Shown here one piece after another: positions 9,549-19,364 of a DNA stretch of 64,000 nucleotides. How positions within the stretch are numbered: position 1 is the first letter of the stretch; each line of letters begins with the position of its first letter. The notes below the pieces were generated by a model, which saw nothing but the letters and a program-made list of their open reading frames with translations, was not told the origin of the DNA and did no database searches. The DNA is from an uncultured Clostridia bacterium (GTDB lineage Bacteria; Bacillota; Clostridia; Oscillospirales; CAG-382). The position numbers and the translations under genes are program-made. The stretch lies in assembly GCA_947630765.1 (NCBI GenBank), contig CANRIX010000004.1, positions 1-64,000 on the forward strand, in the 5' to 3' direction.

Positions 9549-12500
9549 GACGATCCTAAATCTTGCCAAAACGCTTTTGGCCCTCCTTCCTTTTGTATTG
9601 CTATGCTTTGCCGGAAAAAAAGCAAATCTGCCGCAACCCGAACGTAGCAAGCAGTTTTTGATGGTCGCATTCTCGTTGGTATATGTGGTCGTCGCGATGT
9701 GCCTGATGAACCGCATTAACGAATGGCTGCTTATTTTACTTGACAACATTCCCAAATGGATTGCGGCCTTGGCGAATTTTTCATGGATGCCGCAAAAAGT
9801 CGGCTCGTTTTTCACATCTGTCGCCAACATCATTGAATCTTTTCTGCATAATCTAAATCTGAATTACTGGATCTTCTATCTTTCAAACGCTGTCATTATT
9901 TTTGTTTATATCGTTTTTAAGAAGATTTGTATTTCTATTCTTCGACGAGCAATCAAAACGGACGGGAGTTTGCACGCCAGGGTCGCGGAAAATTTTTATG
10001 AATACTTTTCGGAACGAGGCGTTTGGTGCGTCAAAGCGTCGTATGCGCAAACGCGAAGCTTGCTGAAGGTATTCTATTACGGCGCTGTGGTTCTTTCGGT
10101 TTTGCTGACGCTGGTCAGCCGTAGGTTCTATTTCGACGGGCTTTTGCGGACGGTTTTCTATCCGGTTTTCGGAATCATTTTGATTGGAGAACTGTATTTT
10201 TATCTGGACGGTGTGACAAAACAGGAATATTCAAACGATCTTCTCGGCGAGGACGACGAGGCTTATCGCGTCGTAAACTATTCTCTGCTCCGAAAGTTCC
10301 TGCGTTCGATCTTTGGCGACAGATTGCTCGCGGAGAACACGAGCGTCAACAGTTCGCTGGGATATGACGTGACTACGGACGACGTCATTCGCGAACTCGA
10401 AAAGAGCGAGGACCCGAAAGTGGTCAGTTTTGCGTCGTTTATCAGCGCGTTTAACAGGACCGGCGCTTCAATCGACCATAACTATTTGTACTCCTCCTTG
10501 CGCTTGCTGAACGGGGAGAGCATTCTCTTCAACAATCCGTTCTATAACGACCTGATTCCGTACGCGTTCTACCCGATGAACCGGGTGCTTTTGGACCATC
10601 AGAAGGTTCTGGTGGTTTTGGGGCGCCATTCAATCGAGGACGACATCAAAGCGTGGGTCGAAAAGGGGATTGAATCGGTCACGAATCTTCCGTTCCTGTG
10701 GAATATCGGCGTTTTGACTTCGGAAGCACAGGATTTGGACATCGGAATCGTCACGCGTTCGGACGTTTTGGATATCAAGCTTCACCAAGCGAATGCGGAT
10801 TTCCTTGAAAATGTCGGATTCGTCGTGGTCGTCGAGCCGTCGAAGCTCATTTCGACCGCCCAAATCGGGCTGAATCTGTTGGTCAAGCAGTGTCGTGGCG
10901 AGGAAGAGAAGAATCTCGTATTCTGTATGTGCGATAAGAATTGCGACGGTCTGGTCGACGCGATGTCGCATATCCTCATGACCAGCATCACCGAGGTCTC
11001 CGCTACGGAGAAACATCTCGGAACTTCCTCGTATATGTGTTGGGAAACGGACGAGGAATACCTGCACCACCGTATCGCGCCGAACATTTCAAGATATCTC
11101 GGCATCGGAACCGAGTTGTCTTTCGCGGCGATGAAGAATCAAGTCTCCTCGACGAAGTGGTATGGCGGCGACGCGTTTCCGGTTACGGATATTCGCTGGA
11201 TTGATAAGCAGTATTACTACGAGCTCACCAAATACGCCAGTCTGCCCACCAATCAGGAGGCAATCGACGAGCATTTCCTAACCACGCCCAATTTTTGGAG
11301 CGCGGAGGTGAGTCAGAACGGCTACCTGACCGTCGAGGACGAGGACTGCAATATGTTCGAAGCGCTTCGGGATTTCTCGACCAGAACGACGGAGCAGGGA
11401 TTCATCAACATCATTTCTTCCGAATACCTTCTGAAAGACTATATGGCGGATAACGCGTCCATTTTTGAAACGGACGCGAAAGCCATTCCGTGTATCGTCG
11501 CGGATTATGCGCGAAGCAATCGGAACACGATTCTTCGATTGGTTCTGATGATGGGCACGTTCCCGGTCTGTACCGATGTGATTGAAAAGGAACTGTCGTT
11601 GCTGGGAATTTCCGTCTTTGACCTGAAGAAACAACTTTGGTTTGAACTGCACCGTTGCTATTCCGATGTTTCCCGAACGTTCCTCCGGCAGGAGAATTAC
11701 CGTCGGGCGGTGTCGCTTGCGTACGAGGAGCCGCTTCGGATTGGGGATTCGGAATGGTCTCTCGAACTGCTTAAGGTAAAGGACGTTTTCAACCTGAAGC
11801 ACGGGAAAATGGAGACAACGTATTTGATTGACGACCGAAAGTTTCTGTCGCAATGCGTTTCGGAACTCCGTTCCGCCGGTTATGTCGCTGAGGACGAGAA
11901 GGGGCAGCGCTACTATCTCGGCGCGGAACTCAGCGGTCATATCTATCAGAAGTTTCTCCCCGGTCAGTTCTTTACGTTCGGTGGGAAATACTATGAAATG
12001 CAGTACCTTACCGCCGACGGGCAGATTCTGGTTCGCCGCGCCGCCGACCATATTACCGGTCGCCCCGCATATCGGCAGATTCGCCGGTATGTGATTCATG
12101 GGACGCGCCCGTCCGAAAAAATCGGTGCGCAACAGGACATTGCGGGCATGAAAATCGTGAGGGAATTTGCTGATATCAGCGTGCAGACGCCCGGCTATTA
12201 CCGAATGAAAAGGTATAACGATTTCACCACCGCAAGCCGGGTTTCCTTTGAAGGGGAGCAAACCGGCATTCCGGAACGTGTTTACAAGAATAAAGAAATC
12301 CTGCGAATCGAACTGCCGGACCTCGGCGAGAAATACAGCGACACCGTTCGCTATACGGTCACGGTCCTTTTCAATGAAATCTTTCGGACCGTTTTTGCGG
12401 AGAATCAGGCGTATTTTTGCGCGGTAACGGACGATTCCTTCCTCGGCGATTCCGATGTTTGCCGTCCCTTGACGTATTCCGTCGTAGGCGACGGGTGCGA

Positions 12501-15333
12501 GTTGCGTCCGAACGCGATTTATCTGATTGAGGACAGCCAACTTGATTTGGGGTTGCTCGTGGCATTTGAACGAAACATACAACGGATTTTCGGGATTATG
12601 CACGATTATCTTGACTGGCACGCGGAGACACTTGAAGCAAGCTTGACTCCGCCGCCGGAACCGTTGCCGCCGGTCAGTTTTACCGAAGAGGAAAAAAAAC
12701 CGAAGAAGAAGCGGATTCGCCGCTTCTTCGCGGCAATCGGGAGCGGAATCAAGAAGATTTTCAATAAAATTAAGAGTTGGTTCAAACGCAAGCCGAAGAA
12801 AGAGGACCCGACCGATTCGGAAACGACGGACGGAACGACGCCGGAAGGGGAGACCGATAAAACCCTTCCTACGGATAAGCAACGCCGGAAAGCCGAAAAG
12901 CAAAAGGAGAAAGAGGCTAAAAAAGAGGCGAAAAAGAAAGCGAAAGAGGAAAAGAAAGAGGCAAAACGAAAATCAAAAGAGGAAAAGAAACAGCAAAAAA
13001 AGGAAAAAGCCGGTCAGCAGGGCGAGGAGCCGACGGCGGGGGACGGGACTTCCGGTAACGAAGGAACATCGTCCGATGGCGCGGAATCTCCTTCCGAGGA
13101 GAAGAAGACAGAGGGTGCAGTGCCGGAATCGGAAGATTCGGGCGCAAAAACTTCCGATGATTCGGAGCCGAAAGAAGGAGAAGGCGTTTCGACCGGCGAA
13201 CCTGATACGACGCTGTCGCCCCCTGACAACGAGGTGCAATCGACCTTGGAATGCGACACTGAAGATGGCGCTGGGTTTTCTGTTGAAAGACTGCCGTATC
13301 ATAAGCGGTATTATATGCTTTACGGCGGGGAGGGAGACCCTTCGTCCATCGATTTGCCGAGGACTTTGCGTTATCTTTCCGAGTTGGAACTCGCGAAGAA
13401 TCCGCTGAAACAGGCAAGAGATTCCAAGGATATTGCAGCGTTCATCGAGGCTACGTTCAAGCCCGGCAAGCCGGACGCGCGGTATTGCGATTTCTGCGGC
13501 ACGGAAATTTTCGGCGTCGAGTACGAAACGCTTGCGGACGGTCGCGACCGGTGTCTCAACTGCGGTAGGACCGCCGTCAAGACCGAAGCAGAATTTCGCA
13601 AGATTTTTGAAGATGTCAAGCGGAACATGGAGTCGTTCTTCGGAATCCGTATCAATGTCGGAATCAAGGTCGAAATGGTCAGCTCGAGGAAATTGCACAA
13701 GCGGCTTGGTCAGGCGTTTCTTCCGACGCCGAAGATGGACGCTCGTGTGCTTGGCGTTGCAATCAAAGATAAGAACGGATATTCCCTGTTGCTGGAAAAC
13801 GGTTCTCCGCGCATGATGTCAATGCTTACGATGGCGCATGAACTGACGCATATCTGGCAATATCTCAATTGGAACGACAAAGTGATTCGGAAGAAATATG
13901 GGCGGAAATTGCGCCTGGAGATTTACGAGGGCATGGCGAAATGGGCGGAAGTCCAGTACGCATACCTGATTAATGAGCCGGCCACTGCCAAGCGTGAGGA
14001 AATTATTTCCTCCTATCGCGACGATGAGTACGGACGCGGCTTCCTGCGGTACCGCGCGAATTACCCGTTCTCGCTCGGTACGGTCATTACGAAGCGGACG
14101 CCGTTTATGGACCCGCAAACTCCGCTTGACCCCGATTTTTGCGGGCAGATTACGTTCGTTCCGCCTGTGCCGCCGACCGGGGGTGACGACGGCGGCGACC
14201 TGTCCGACCCTACGCGACGCAAAAAGCCGAAGCCGTCGCCGATTCAGGGGCCAATCGAACGGAAACCGGGCGCATGTCCTCTGTATGCGTTTCATCTGCT
14301 GTCTGCAGACGAGCAGACGGCGTATCACACGATTTTCGAGGCGATACGGCAACAGGCGCCGGAACTGAATGGCCTCGGCGTCTCTTTGAGCGATCAGCAA
14401 GTGCTGAAAATCATCGATTATGTGCAGCGTGATCATCCGGAGCTCTTCTGGTTCCAGCGCGGGGAATCCATCTACTACGAAACGGCAACAAAAATCGTGA
14501 ACAAAATCGCTTTTAAGTACTGTATGACGCCGGAAGAAGCAAAAGAGCGTCAGACCAAGATTGACGCGTCGCTCCAACCGTTTCTTTCTGCAGTAACGGA
14601 CGGAATGAGCGATTATGAGGTCACGCTTCGCATCTACGAGAATATCATCAACCTGGTAGACTATGATACGTTTGGTCTGGAGCGCGAAACGACGAGTTTC
14701 GTGCGACCGGAGGTCCCGGACGATCTCCGTTCGATTTATGGGGTTTTCGTCAATCATAAGGCGGTTTGCGCGGGGTACGCAAGAGCATTGCAGTACCTGT
14801 TGAATCGGTTCGGTATCGAGTGCGTCTATGTCGTGAGCCAAACGCACGCGTGGAACCTGCTAAAACTGGAAGGCGATTATTACCATATCGACGTCACATG
14901 GGGAGACGGTTCAAACACTAAGAAGGAAGTTTCGCAATCGAACGCCATCAGCTACGACTGTTTCTGCATTACAACTGAGCAACTTTCGCGACTGGATTCC
15001 CATACGCCGCTGGATACGATGCCGCTTCCGATTTGCACGGCGACAAAATGCAATTACCATATACGCCACGGGCTGTATTTTGAATCCTTTGACTTTGACA
15101 AAATTCGGTCAATCGTTTGCGAGTATGTCGATGCCGGAAAATTTGACATTTCGTTCCGGTTTGCTTCCCCCGAAGCGTACCGCGAGGCGGAGGAGCAACT
15201 CATCAAGAACGGGAAGTTCGGCGAAGCGGTCCAGTATATCAACCTGAAAGCGGATACGCGGATTAGCACGTCCTATTCGTATTCCCCCAGACCGAATAAT
15301 TTGGTCATTGCATTTTTCCTAAATAAACAATGA
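9541..15333 (+). CDS. 1930-aa membrane protein with DA1-like metallopeptidase and transglutaminase-like domains
   Basis: Order: several N-terminal transmembrane helices (within about 1-220); a large central region (about 230-1030) that I cannot assign; a Lys/Glu-rich low-complexity linker (about 1040-1240); a four-cysteine zinc ribbon (CDFCG near 1315, CLNCG near 1338); a HELTH zinc-peptidase motif near 1431, with a downstream EGMAKWAE that can supply the third ligand, as in DA1-type peptidases; and a transglutaminase-like fold with Cys in AVCAGYARA (~1743), His in THAWN (~1768) and Asp in HIDVTWGD (~1785). DA1 proteins in plants join zinc-binding modules to this peptidase type. Two complete catalytic sets in one protein are unusual. 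The central region has a weak helicase-like look (VVVVEPSKL where a Walker B would be) but no Walker A, so I leave it unnamed. Confidence 0.75.
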   Translation: MIETILNLAKTLLALLPFVLLCFAGKKANLPQPERSKQFLMVAFSLVYVVVAMCLMNRINEWLLILLDNIPKWIAALANFSWMPQKVGSFFTSVANIIESFLHNLNLNYWIFYLSNAVIIFVYIVFKKICISILRRAIKTDGSLHARVAENFYEYFSERGVWCVKASYAQTRSLLKVFYYGAVVLSVLLTLVSRRFYFDGLLRTVFYPVFGIILIGELYFYLDGVTKQEYSNDLLGEDDEAYRVVNYSLLRKFLRSIFGDRLLAENTSVNSSLGYDVTTDDVIRELEKSEDPKVVSFASFISAFNRTGASIDHNYLYSSLRLLNGESILFNNPFYNDLIPYAFYPMNRVLLDHQKVLVVLGRHSIEDDIKAWVEKGIESVTNLPFLWNIGVLTSEAQDLDIGIVTRSDVLDIKLHQANADFLENVGFVVVVEPSKLISTAQIGLNLLVKQCRGEEEKNLVFCMCDKNCDGLVDAMSHILMTSITEVSATEKHLGTSSYMCWETDEEYLHHRIAPNISRYLGIGTELSFAAMKNQVSSTKWYGGDAFPVTDIRWIDKQYYYELTKYASLPTNQEAIDEHFLTTPNFWSAEVSQNGYLTVEDEDCNMFEALRDFSTRTTEQGFINIISSEYLLKDYMADNASIFETDAKAIPCIVADYARSNRNTILRLVLMMGTFPVCTDVIEKELSLLGISVFDLKKQLWFELHRCYSDVSRTFLRQENYRRAVSLAYEEPLRIGDSEWSLELLKVKDVFNLKHGKMETTYLIDDRKFLSQCVSELRSAGYVAEDEKGQRYYLGAELSGHIYQKFLPGQFFTFGGKYYEMQYLTADGQILVRRAADHITGRPAYRQIRRYVIHGTRPSEKIGAQQDIAGMKIVREFADISVQTPGYYRMKRYNDFTTASRVSFEGEQTGIPERVYKNKEILRIELPDLGEKYSDTVRYTVTVLFNEIFRTVFAENQAYFCAVTDDSFLGDSDVCRPLTYSVVGDGCELRPNAIYLIEDSQLDLGLLVAFERNIQRIFGIMHDYLDWHAETLEASLTPPPEPLPPVSFTEEEKKPKKKRIRRFFAAIGSGIKKIFNKIKSWFKRKPKKEDPTDSETTDGTTPEGETDKTLPTDKQRRKAEKQKEKEAKKEAKKKAKEEKKEAKRKSKEEKKQQKKEKAGQQGEEPTAGDGTSGNEGTSSDGAESPSEEKKTEGAVPESEDSGAKTSDDSEPKEGEGVSTGEPDTTLSPPDNEVQSTLECDTEDGAGFSVERLPYHKRYYMLYGGEGDPSSIDLPRTLRYLSELELAKNPLKQARDSKDIAAFIEATFKPGKPDARYCDFCGTEIFGVEYETLADGRDRCLNCGRTAVKTEAEFRKIFEDVKRNMESFFGIRINVGIKVEMVSSRKLHKRLGQAFLPTPKMDARVLGVAIKDKNGYSLLLENGSPRMMSMLTMAHELTHIWQYLNWNDKVIRKKYGRKLRLEIYEGMAKWAEVQYAYLINEPATAKREEIISSYRDDEYGRGFLRYRANYPFSLGTVITKRTPFMDPQTPLDPDFCGQITFVPPVPPTGGDDGGDLSDPTRRKKPKPSPIQGPIERKPGACPLYAFHLLSADEQTAYHTIFEAIRQQAPELNGLGVSLSDQQVLKIIDYVQRDHPELFWFQRGESIYYETATKIVNKIAFKYCMTPEEAKERQTKIDASLQPFLSAVTDGMSDYEVTLRIYENIINLVDYDTFGLERETTSFVRPEVPDDLRSIYGVFVNHKAVCAGYARALQYLLNRFGIECVYVVSQTHAWNLLKLEGDYYHIDVTWGDGSNTKKEVSQSNAISYDCFCITTEQLSRLDSHTPLDTMPLPICTATKCNYHIRHGLYFESFDFDKIRSIVCEYVDAGKFDISFRFASPEAYREAEEQLIKNGKFGEAVQYINLKADTRISTSYSYSPRPNNLVIAFFLNKQ

Positions 15334-15339
15334 TCTACA

Positions 15340-15379
15340 TCTATTGCCTCCGGCAACCGTTCTTGCCGGAGGCAATAGA
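15340..15379 (+). other. Perfect 17-bp inverted repeat between cluster genes
   Basis: Arms 15340-15356 and 15363-15379 are exactly complementary, with a 6-base loop. No T run follows, so it is not a standard intrinsic terminator. It lies 7 bases after the stop of the giant gene and 65 bases before the next start. An mRNA-stabilising or processing stem, or an operator for the two channel-type genes, is possible. Confidence 0.85.
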
Positions 15380-15443
15380 CCTCGAATACTGTCGGATTCG
15401 ACCGTTTTGCGGTGATATGCATTATGTATTTCAAGGAGGATAG

Positions 15444-17216
15444 ATGATGCACTGGACGATGTATTTTGCTTTCTCTGTGGGGATTCTTTTCCTTGCTATT
15501 GTTTTTGCCGTTCGCTTGGCACGGGCGAGCAATCAAAAGGGAAGAATCCTCACTTCCGTAAATGTTTTGGTAGCGGGCGTTTTTTTGTCCGCTGTAGTTA
15601 TGTTTTTGCCCATATACGGAGAAATTTTTTCCGCGGAAAAGTGTGGCGCATTCAAACAGGTCCTCCTTTCGATTCACAATGCAATTCGTTTGTTTATTGT
15701 CGATGGTGAATTCTCAATTGTAGCCGATCATTTGATCGGTGTCGATGGTTGGATTGCACCGGCCTATTCGGTGTATGCCGCGATTCTTTTTGTGATTGCA
15801 CCCTTTTTGACCTTCGGATTTGTTCTCTCGTTCTTTAGAAACATGTCGGCTTACCGGCGCTATTTCCTGGGATTTTTCAGAGACGCATATGTTTTTTCGG
15901 CACTTAATGACAAGTCGTACGCGCTTGCAAAAAGTTTGAAGAAGAATCATCCAAAATGCATGATTATTTTTACGAATGTTTTTGAAACGAATGACGAAAT
16001 CTCTTGCGAAATCACTGAAAGGACCAGGGGAATCGGGGCAATCTGTTTCAAGAAGGACATTCAAAATATTAATTTCAAGGTTCACAGCAGGAAGGCATCT
16101 CTTACCTTTTTCTCGATCGGAGAAGATGAAATCGAAAATGTTCATTATGCGTTGAAATTGATTGACGCTTACAGAGAGCGTCCCAATTCCAATTTGTATG
16201 GTTTTGCCAATCAAACGGAGAGCGACTTGCTTTTGACATCGTCAGATAAAGGGGTCATAAAAGTTCGGTGCGTCAATAATATCCGATCTTTGGTAAACAG
16301 AATTTTATACGAGGAGGGCGGACGAATTTTTGAATCCGCGTCGAATATCGAGCAAAGCGAAAATCGGCGCATATCGGCGGTCATCATTGGGCTTGGAAAA
16401 TACGGGACAATGATGATGAAATCGCTTCCGTGGTTCTGCCAAATGGACGGTTACGAGGTTGTGATTCATGCGTTCGACCATGATGAAAACGCGGAGGACA
16501 GATTCTCCGTGCAGTGCCCCGAACTGATGGACAGCTGTTTTAATGGGACGCGCATAGACGGGGAAGCTTGGTATGATATCAAAATTCATTCTGGGGTCAA
16601 TATTGATTCTACGGCGTTTTTGCGGGAGGTTGGCAGGATTCCGCAACCTACATATGTTTTTGTTGCACTCGGTAATGATGAACAGAATATCAAATCCGCC
16701 GTTTATATTAGGAGCTTGTTTGAACGCATGAACTGGCACCCTATGGTTCAGACGGTTGTGTATAGCACGGCCGAAAAAGAAGCTTTGCGAGATGCCGATA
16801 ATTTTAAAGGTCAGAAGTACGATATTGAATTTATCGGGGATTTGGATACCTTCTATTCGGAAGAAGTTATCATCAATTCGGAATTGGAGACAGAGGCATT
16901 GAAGCGGCATTTGCGTTGGGGAAACGAGGAAGAATTTTGGAAGTATGAGTACAACTACCGTTCTTCTGTCGCGTCCGCAATTCATAAGAAGATGAAACTC
17001 TTTTGCAAAATGCCGGGGATAGAAAAAGAGCCCGGTGAGCGAACGGACGAGGAACTGTGGGCGCTTCGGCGCTTGGAGCACCGCCGCTGGAACGCGTATA
17101 TGCGGTCGGAAGGGTATTGCTACGGAATGAAACGGGATTACCTTGCGAAGACGCATCCTTGTTTAGTGCCGTTTGGGGCGCTTTCCCAAACGGAGCAGGA
17201 AAAAGATGATGATTGA
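15444..17216 (+). CDS. Membrane protein with TrkA-N-like Rossmann fold and C-terminal RyR domain
   Basis: The 590-aa product has three N-terminal transmembrane helices (about 5-24, 33-57, 108-132) and a cytoplasmic part with two Rossmann-type halves. The second carries the dinucleotide loop GLGKYG near 315-320. The C-terminus (about 538-558, LRRLEHRRWNAYMRSEG) matches the RyR repeat domain, known from ryanodine receptors and also found in prokaryotic proteins. TrkA-N/RCK folds bind nucleotides or ions and gate channels. AGGAGGA lies 3 bases before ATG 15444 and 6 before the in-frame ATG 15447, so the latter may be the real start. It is followed after 34 bases by a channel gene, and the two probably work together as sensor and pore. 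That coupling is inference. Confidence 0.75.
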   Translation: MMHWTMYFAFSVGILFLAIVFAVRLARASNQKGRILTSVNVLVAGVFLSAVVMFLPIYGEIFSAEKCGAFKQVLLSIHNAIRLFIVDGEFSIVADHLIGVDGWIAPAYSVYAAILFVIAPFLTFGFVLSFFRNMSAYRRYFLGFFRDAYVFSALNDKSYALAKSLKKNHPKCMIIFTNVFETNDEISCEITERTRGIGAICFKKDIQNINFKVHSRKASLTFFSIGEDEIENVHYALKLIDAYRERPNSNLYGFANQTESDLLLTSSDKGVIKVRCVNNIRSLVNRILYEEGGRIFESASNIEQSENRRISAVIIGLGKYGTMMMKSLPWFCQMDGYEVVIHAFDHDENAEDRFSVQCPELMDSCFNGTRIDGEAWYDIKIHSGVNIDSTAFLREVGRIPQPTYVFVALGNDEQNIKSAVYIRSLFERMNWHPMVQTVVYSTAEKEALRDADNFKGQKYDIEFIGDLDTFYSEEVIINSELETEALKRHLRWGNEEEFWKYEYNYRSSVASAIHKKMKLFCKMPGIEKEPGERTDEELWALRRLEHRRWNAYMRSEGYCYGMKRDYLAKTHPCLVPFGALSQTEQEKDDD

Positions 17217-17250
17217 ACGATGCGAATTGGTTCAGTAGGAGGGCTATTGC

Positions 17251-19347
17251 ATGAAAAGACTGAAAGAGTGGGCGAGCATACAACTTGCGAAAAATCCGGG
17301 TAAGGTCGTGCTTGCGGCAATTGTTCTGTTCAATGTTGTATTTTTCTTTGTTGCAGCGGTCGTTATCAGCAATCTGTCCCTTTCCGGGACGGAGAATATG
17401 TCGTTCCTCGAGGCGGCATTCTGCACGGTGACGATGATTTTGGATGCCGGATGCATCCAATTCGTTGTATCGGACATCGGACAGACGGGCGTGGCTGTTG
17501 TTATAGTGTGTTTAGCGATTATATTTATCGGGATGATCTCGTTTACTGGTGCTGTGATCGGTTACATCACCAACTATATTTCGCATTTCATAGAGGATTC
17601 CAATACCGACAGTAGGAAGCTGCATATTTCCGACCACATTGTGATTCTAAATTGGAATACACGCGCTTCTGAGATCATAAATGACCTCTTGTACTGCGAA
17701 AAAAAACAAAAGGTCGTCGTTCTTGTGGGCAGCAGGAAAGAGGAGATTGAAAAGGAGATCGAGGAGCGCCTTGCCGATACTGTTTCCAGAGAGAATGCGG
17801 AATTCCGTAAGAAAGGATTTTTGCGCAGGATTTTTGTGGGAAGAAACGCAAAGTTCCGCAACCGCTTGACGATTGTAGTTCGAGAAGGCGACGTGTTCTC
17901 TTCCAAGCAGTTGCGAGATATTTCGCTGGAATATGCGCGATCTATCATCATTTTGGGCAACGATATCAACAACACGGTCTGTAAATTCGAGACCAAGGAG
18001 CAATTAGGGGAACAGGAGCGTGGCAATTCACAGACTGTAAAAACGCTCATGCAGGTGGCGGACATCACCTCCGCAGCGGAGTCGAACGACAATCAGAAGA
18101 TTATCGTCGAGATCATGGACGACTGGACGCACGAACTTATCAAAAAGATTATCAAATGCAAAGAAGTCAAGGAAAAGTGCAATATTATTCCCGTACAGAT
18201 TAATAAGATCTTAGGACAGATCCTTTCCCAATTCTCGCTGATGCCGGAACTAAATATGGTCTATAAGGAGCTTTTTTCCAATAAGGGTGCCGCGTTTTTT
18301 ACGGAGCCGTACGAGATTGATCAGGAATGTGACTTCGTGCCGACCTATTTGGAAAACCACAACCGTGCGATTCCCTTGACACATATGATCAGCGACGGCA
18401 AGGCGTATCACTATTTTTCGGCGGCTGACGAAAAGGATGTCCGGGAAATTTGCAAGTGCCGGGAGTCGGCGTATGACGTCGCTCTGAACAGGGAGTATTG
18501 GATTGAGAATAAAAACGTGATCATATTGGGGCATAACAGCAAATGCCAGGACATCATGCGGGGCTTTGCTGCGTTCAAGAGCGAATGGGAGCGCAAGGAT
18601 GGGCAGGAAATTCTCCAGATCATCGTCATAGACGATCAAAAGAATCTGGAAAAAATGAACTACTACAAGGAGTACCCGTTTGTCGTCGATACGCTCGCGG
18701 CCAGCATCTATGATCGAGAGCTGATCTGTTCGACGATCGAGCGGTTCGTTGCTTCAAACGAGGAGGACACCAGTATTCTAATCCTTTCGGACGACGCCGC
18801 CCGGAATGAGGATATCGACGCGAATGCCTTGGCGAATCTGGTGTATGTGCAGGACATTATCAACGCCAAAAAGATGGCGGACCCCGCGTTCGACCCGGAA
18901 AGCATTGACGTCATCGTGGAAATCATTGATCCCAAGCACCACGATATAGTCAACAGCTACAGCGTGAACAATGTCGTGATCAGTAACCGCTACATAAGCA
19001 AGATGATTACGCAGATTGGCGAAAAGGAAGCGTTGTTCGATTTTTGTACTGATATTCTTACCTACGACGCGGAAGGTGTCGATATCTACGAGAGCAAGGA
19101 AATCTACACAAAAAAGGTAAGTCGACTTTTCGAGAAACTCCCGGAGAAATGCACCGCGGAGGAATTTATTCGGGCGGTGTATCGCGCGTCGACTGACCCG
19201 AGCTTGCCGGAGAAACAGCGGAACCCGACCGTGGTGCTGGGGTATGTGAAGCCCGGCGGCAGAATGGTCCTGTTCGAGGGCAATCAATCCGAAATTGTCG
19301 TTGAATTGGAAAAGGCGGATAAGCTGGTTGTGTTCAGCAACCACTGA
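17251..19347 (+). CDS. CASTOR/POLLUX-like ion channel with two RCK-type domains
   Basis: The 698-aa product has an N-terminal pair of transmembrane helices (about 15-38 and 78-112) with a hydrophobic loop between them that could be the pore. Two RCK/TrkA-N-like domains follow, starting at HIVILNWNTRASE (~128) and NVIILGHNSKCQD (~421). The first resembles the domain after the pore in CASTOR/POLLUX channels, including a segment like REGDVFSSKQLRDIS followed by ARSIIILG. The predicted role is a ligand- or ion-gated cation channel. AGGAGGG precedes ATG 17251. It is the last gene of the cluster. The selectivity filter cannot be named from sequence alone. Confidence 0.75.
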   Translation: MKRLKEWASIQLAKNPGKVVLAAIVLFNVVFFFVAAVVISNLSLSGTENMSFLEAAFCTVTMILDAGCIQFVVSDIGQTGVAVVIVCLAIIFIGMISFTGAVIGYITNYISHFIEDSNTDSRKLHISDHIVILNWNTRASEIINDLLYCEKKQKVVVLVGSRKEEIEKEIEERLADTVSRENAEFRKKGFLRRIFVGRNAKFRNRLTIVVREGDVFSSKQLRDISLEYARSIIILGNDINNTVCKFETKEQLGEQERGNSQTVKTLMQVADITSAAESNDNQKIIVEIMDDWTHELIKKIIKCKEVKEKCNIIPVQINKILGQILSQFSLMPELNMVYKELFSNKGAAFFTEPYEIDQECDFVPTYLENHNRAIPLTHMISDGKAYHYFSAADEKDVREICKCRESAYDVALNREYWIENKNVIILGHNSKCQDIMRGFAAFKSEWERKDGQEILQIIVIDDQKNLEKMNYYKEYPFVVDTLAASIYDRELICSTIERFVASNEEDTSILILSDDAARNEDIDANALANLVYVQDIINAKKMADPAFDPESIDVIVEIIDPKHHDIVNSYSVNNVVISNRYISKMITQIGEKEALFDFCTDILTYDAEGVDIYESKEIYTKKVSRLFEKLPEKCTAEEFIRAVYRASTDPSLPEKQRNPTVVLGYVKPGGRMVLFEGNQSEIVVELEKADKLVVFSNH

Positions 19348-19364
19348 CTTCAATCATTTTATGA

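Noticed and set aside
11278..12903. 541-codon open frame on the minus strand
   Set aside because: It is a shadow of the giant cluster protein with no start signal or known domain.
15340..15379. Intrinsic terminator inside the cluster
   Set aside because: The stem is perfect, but no T run follows on either strand.
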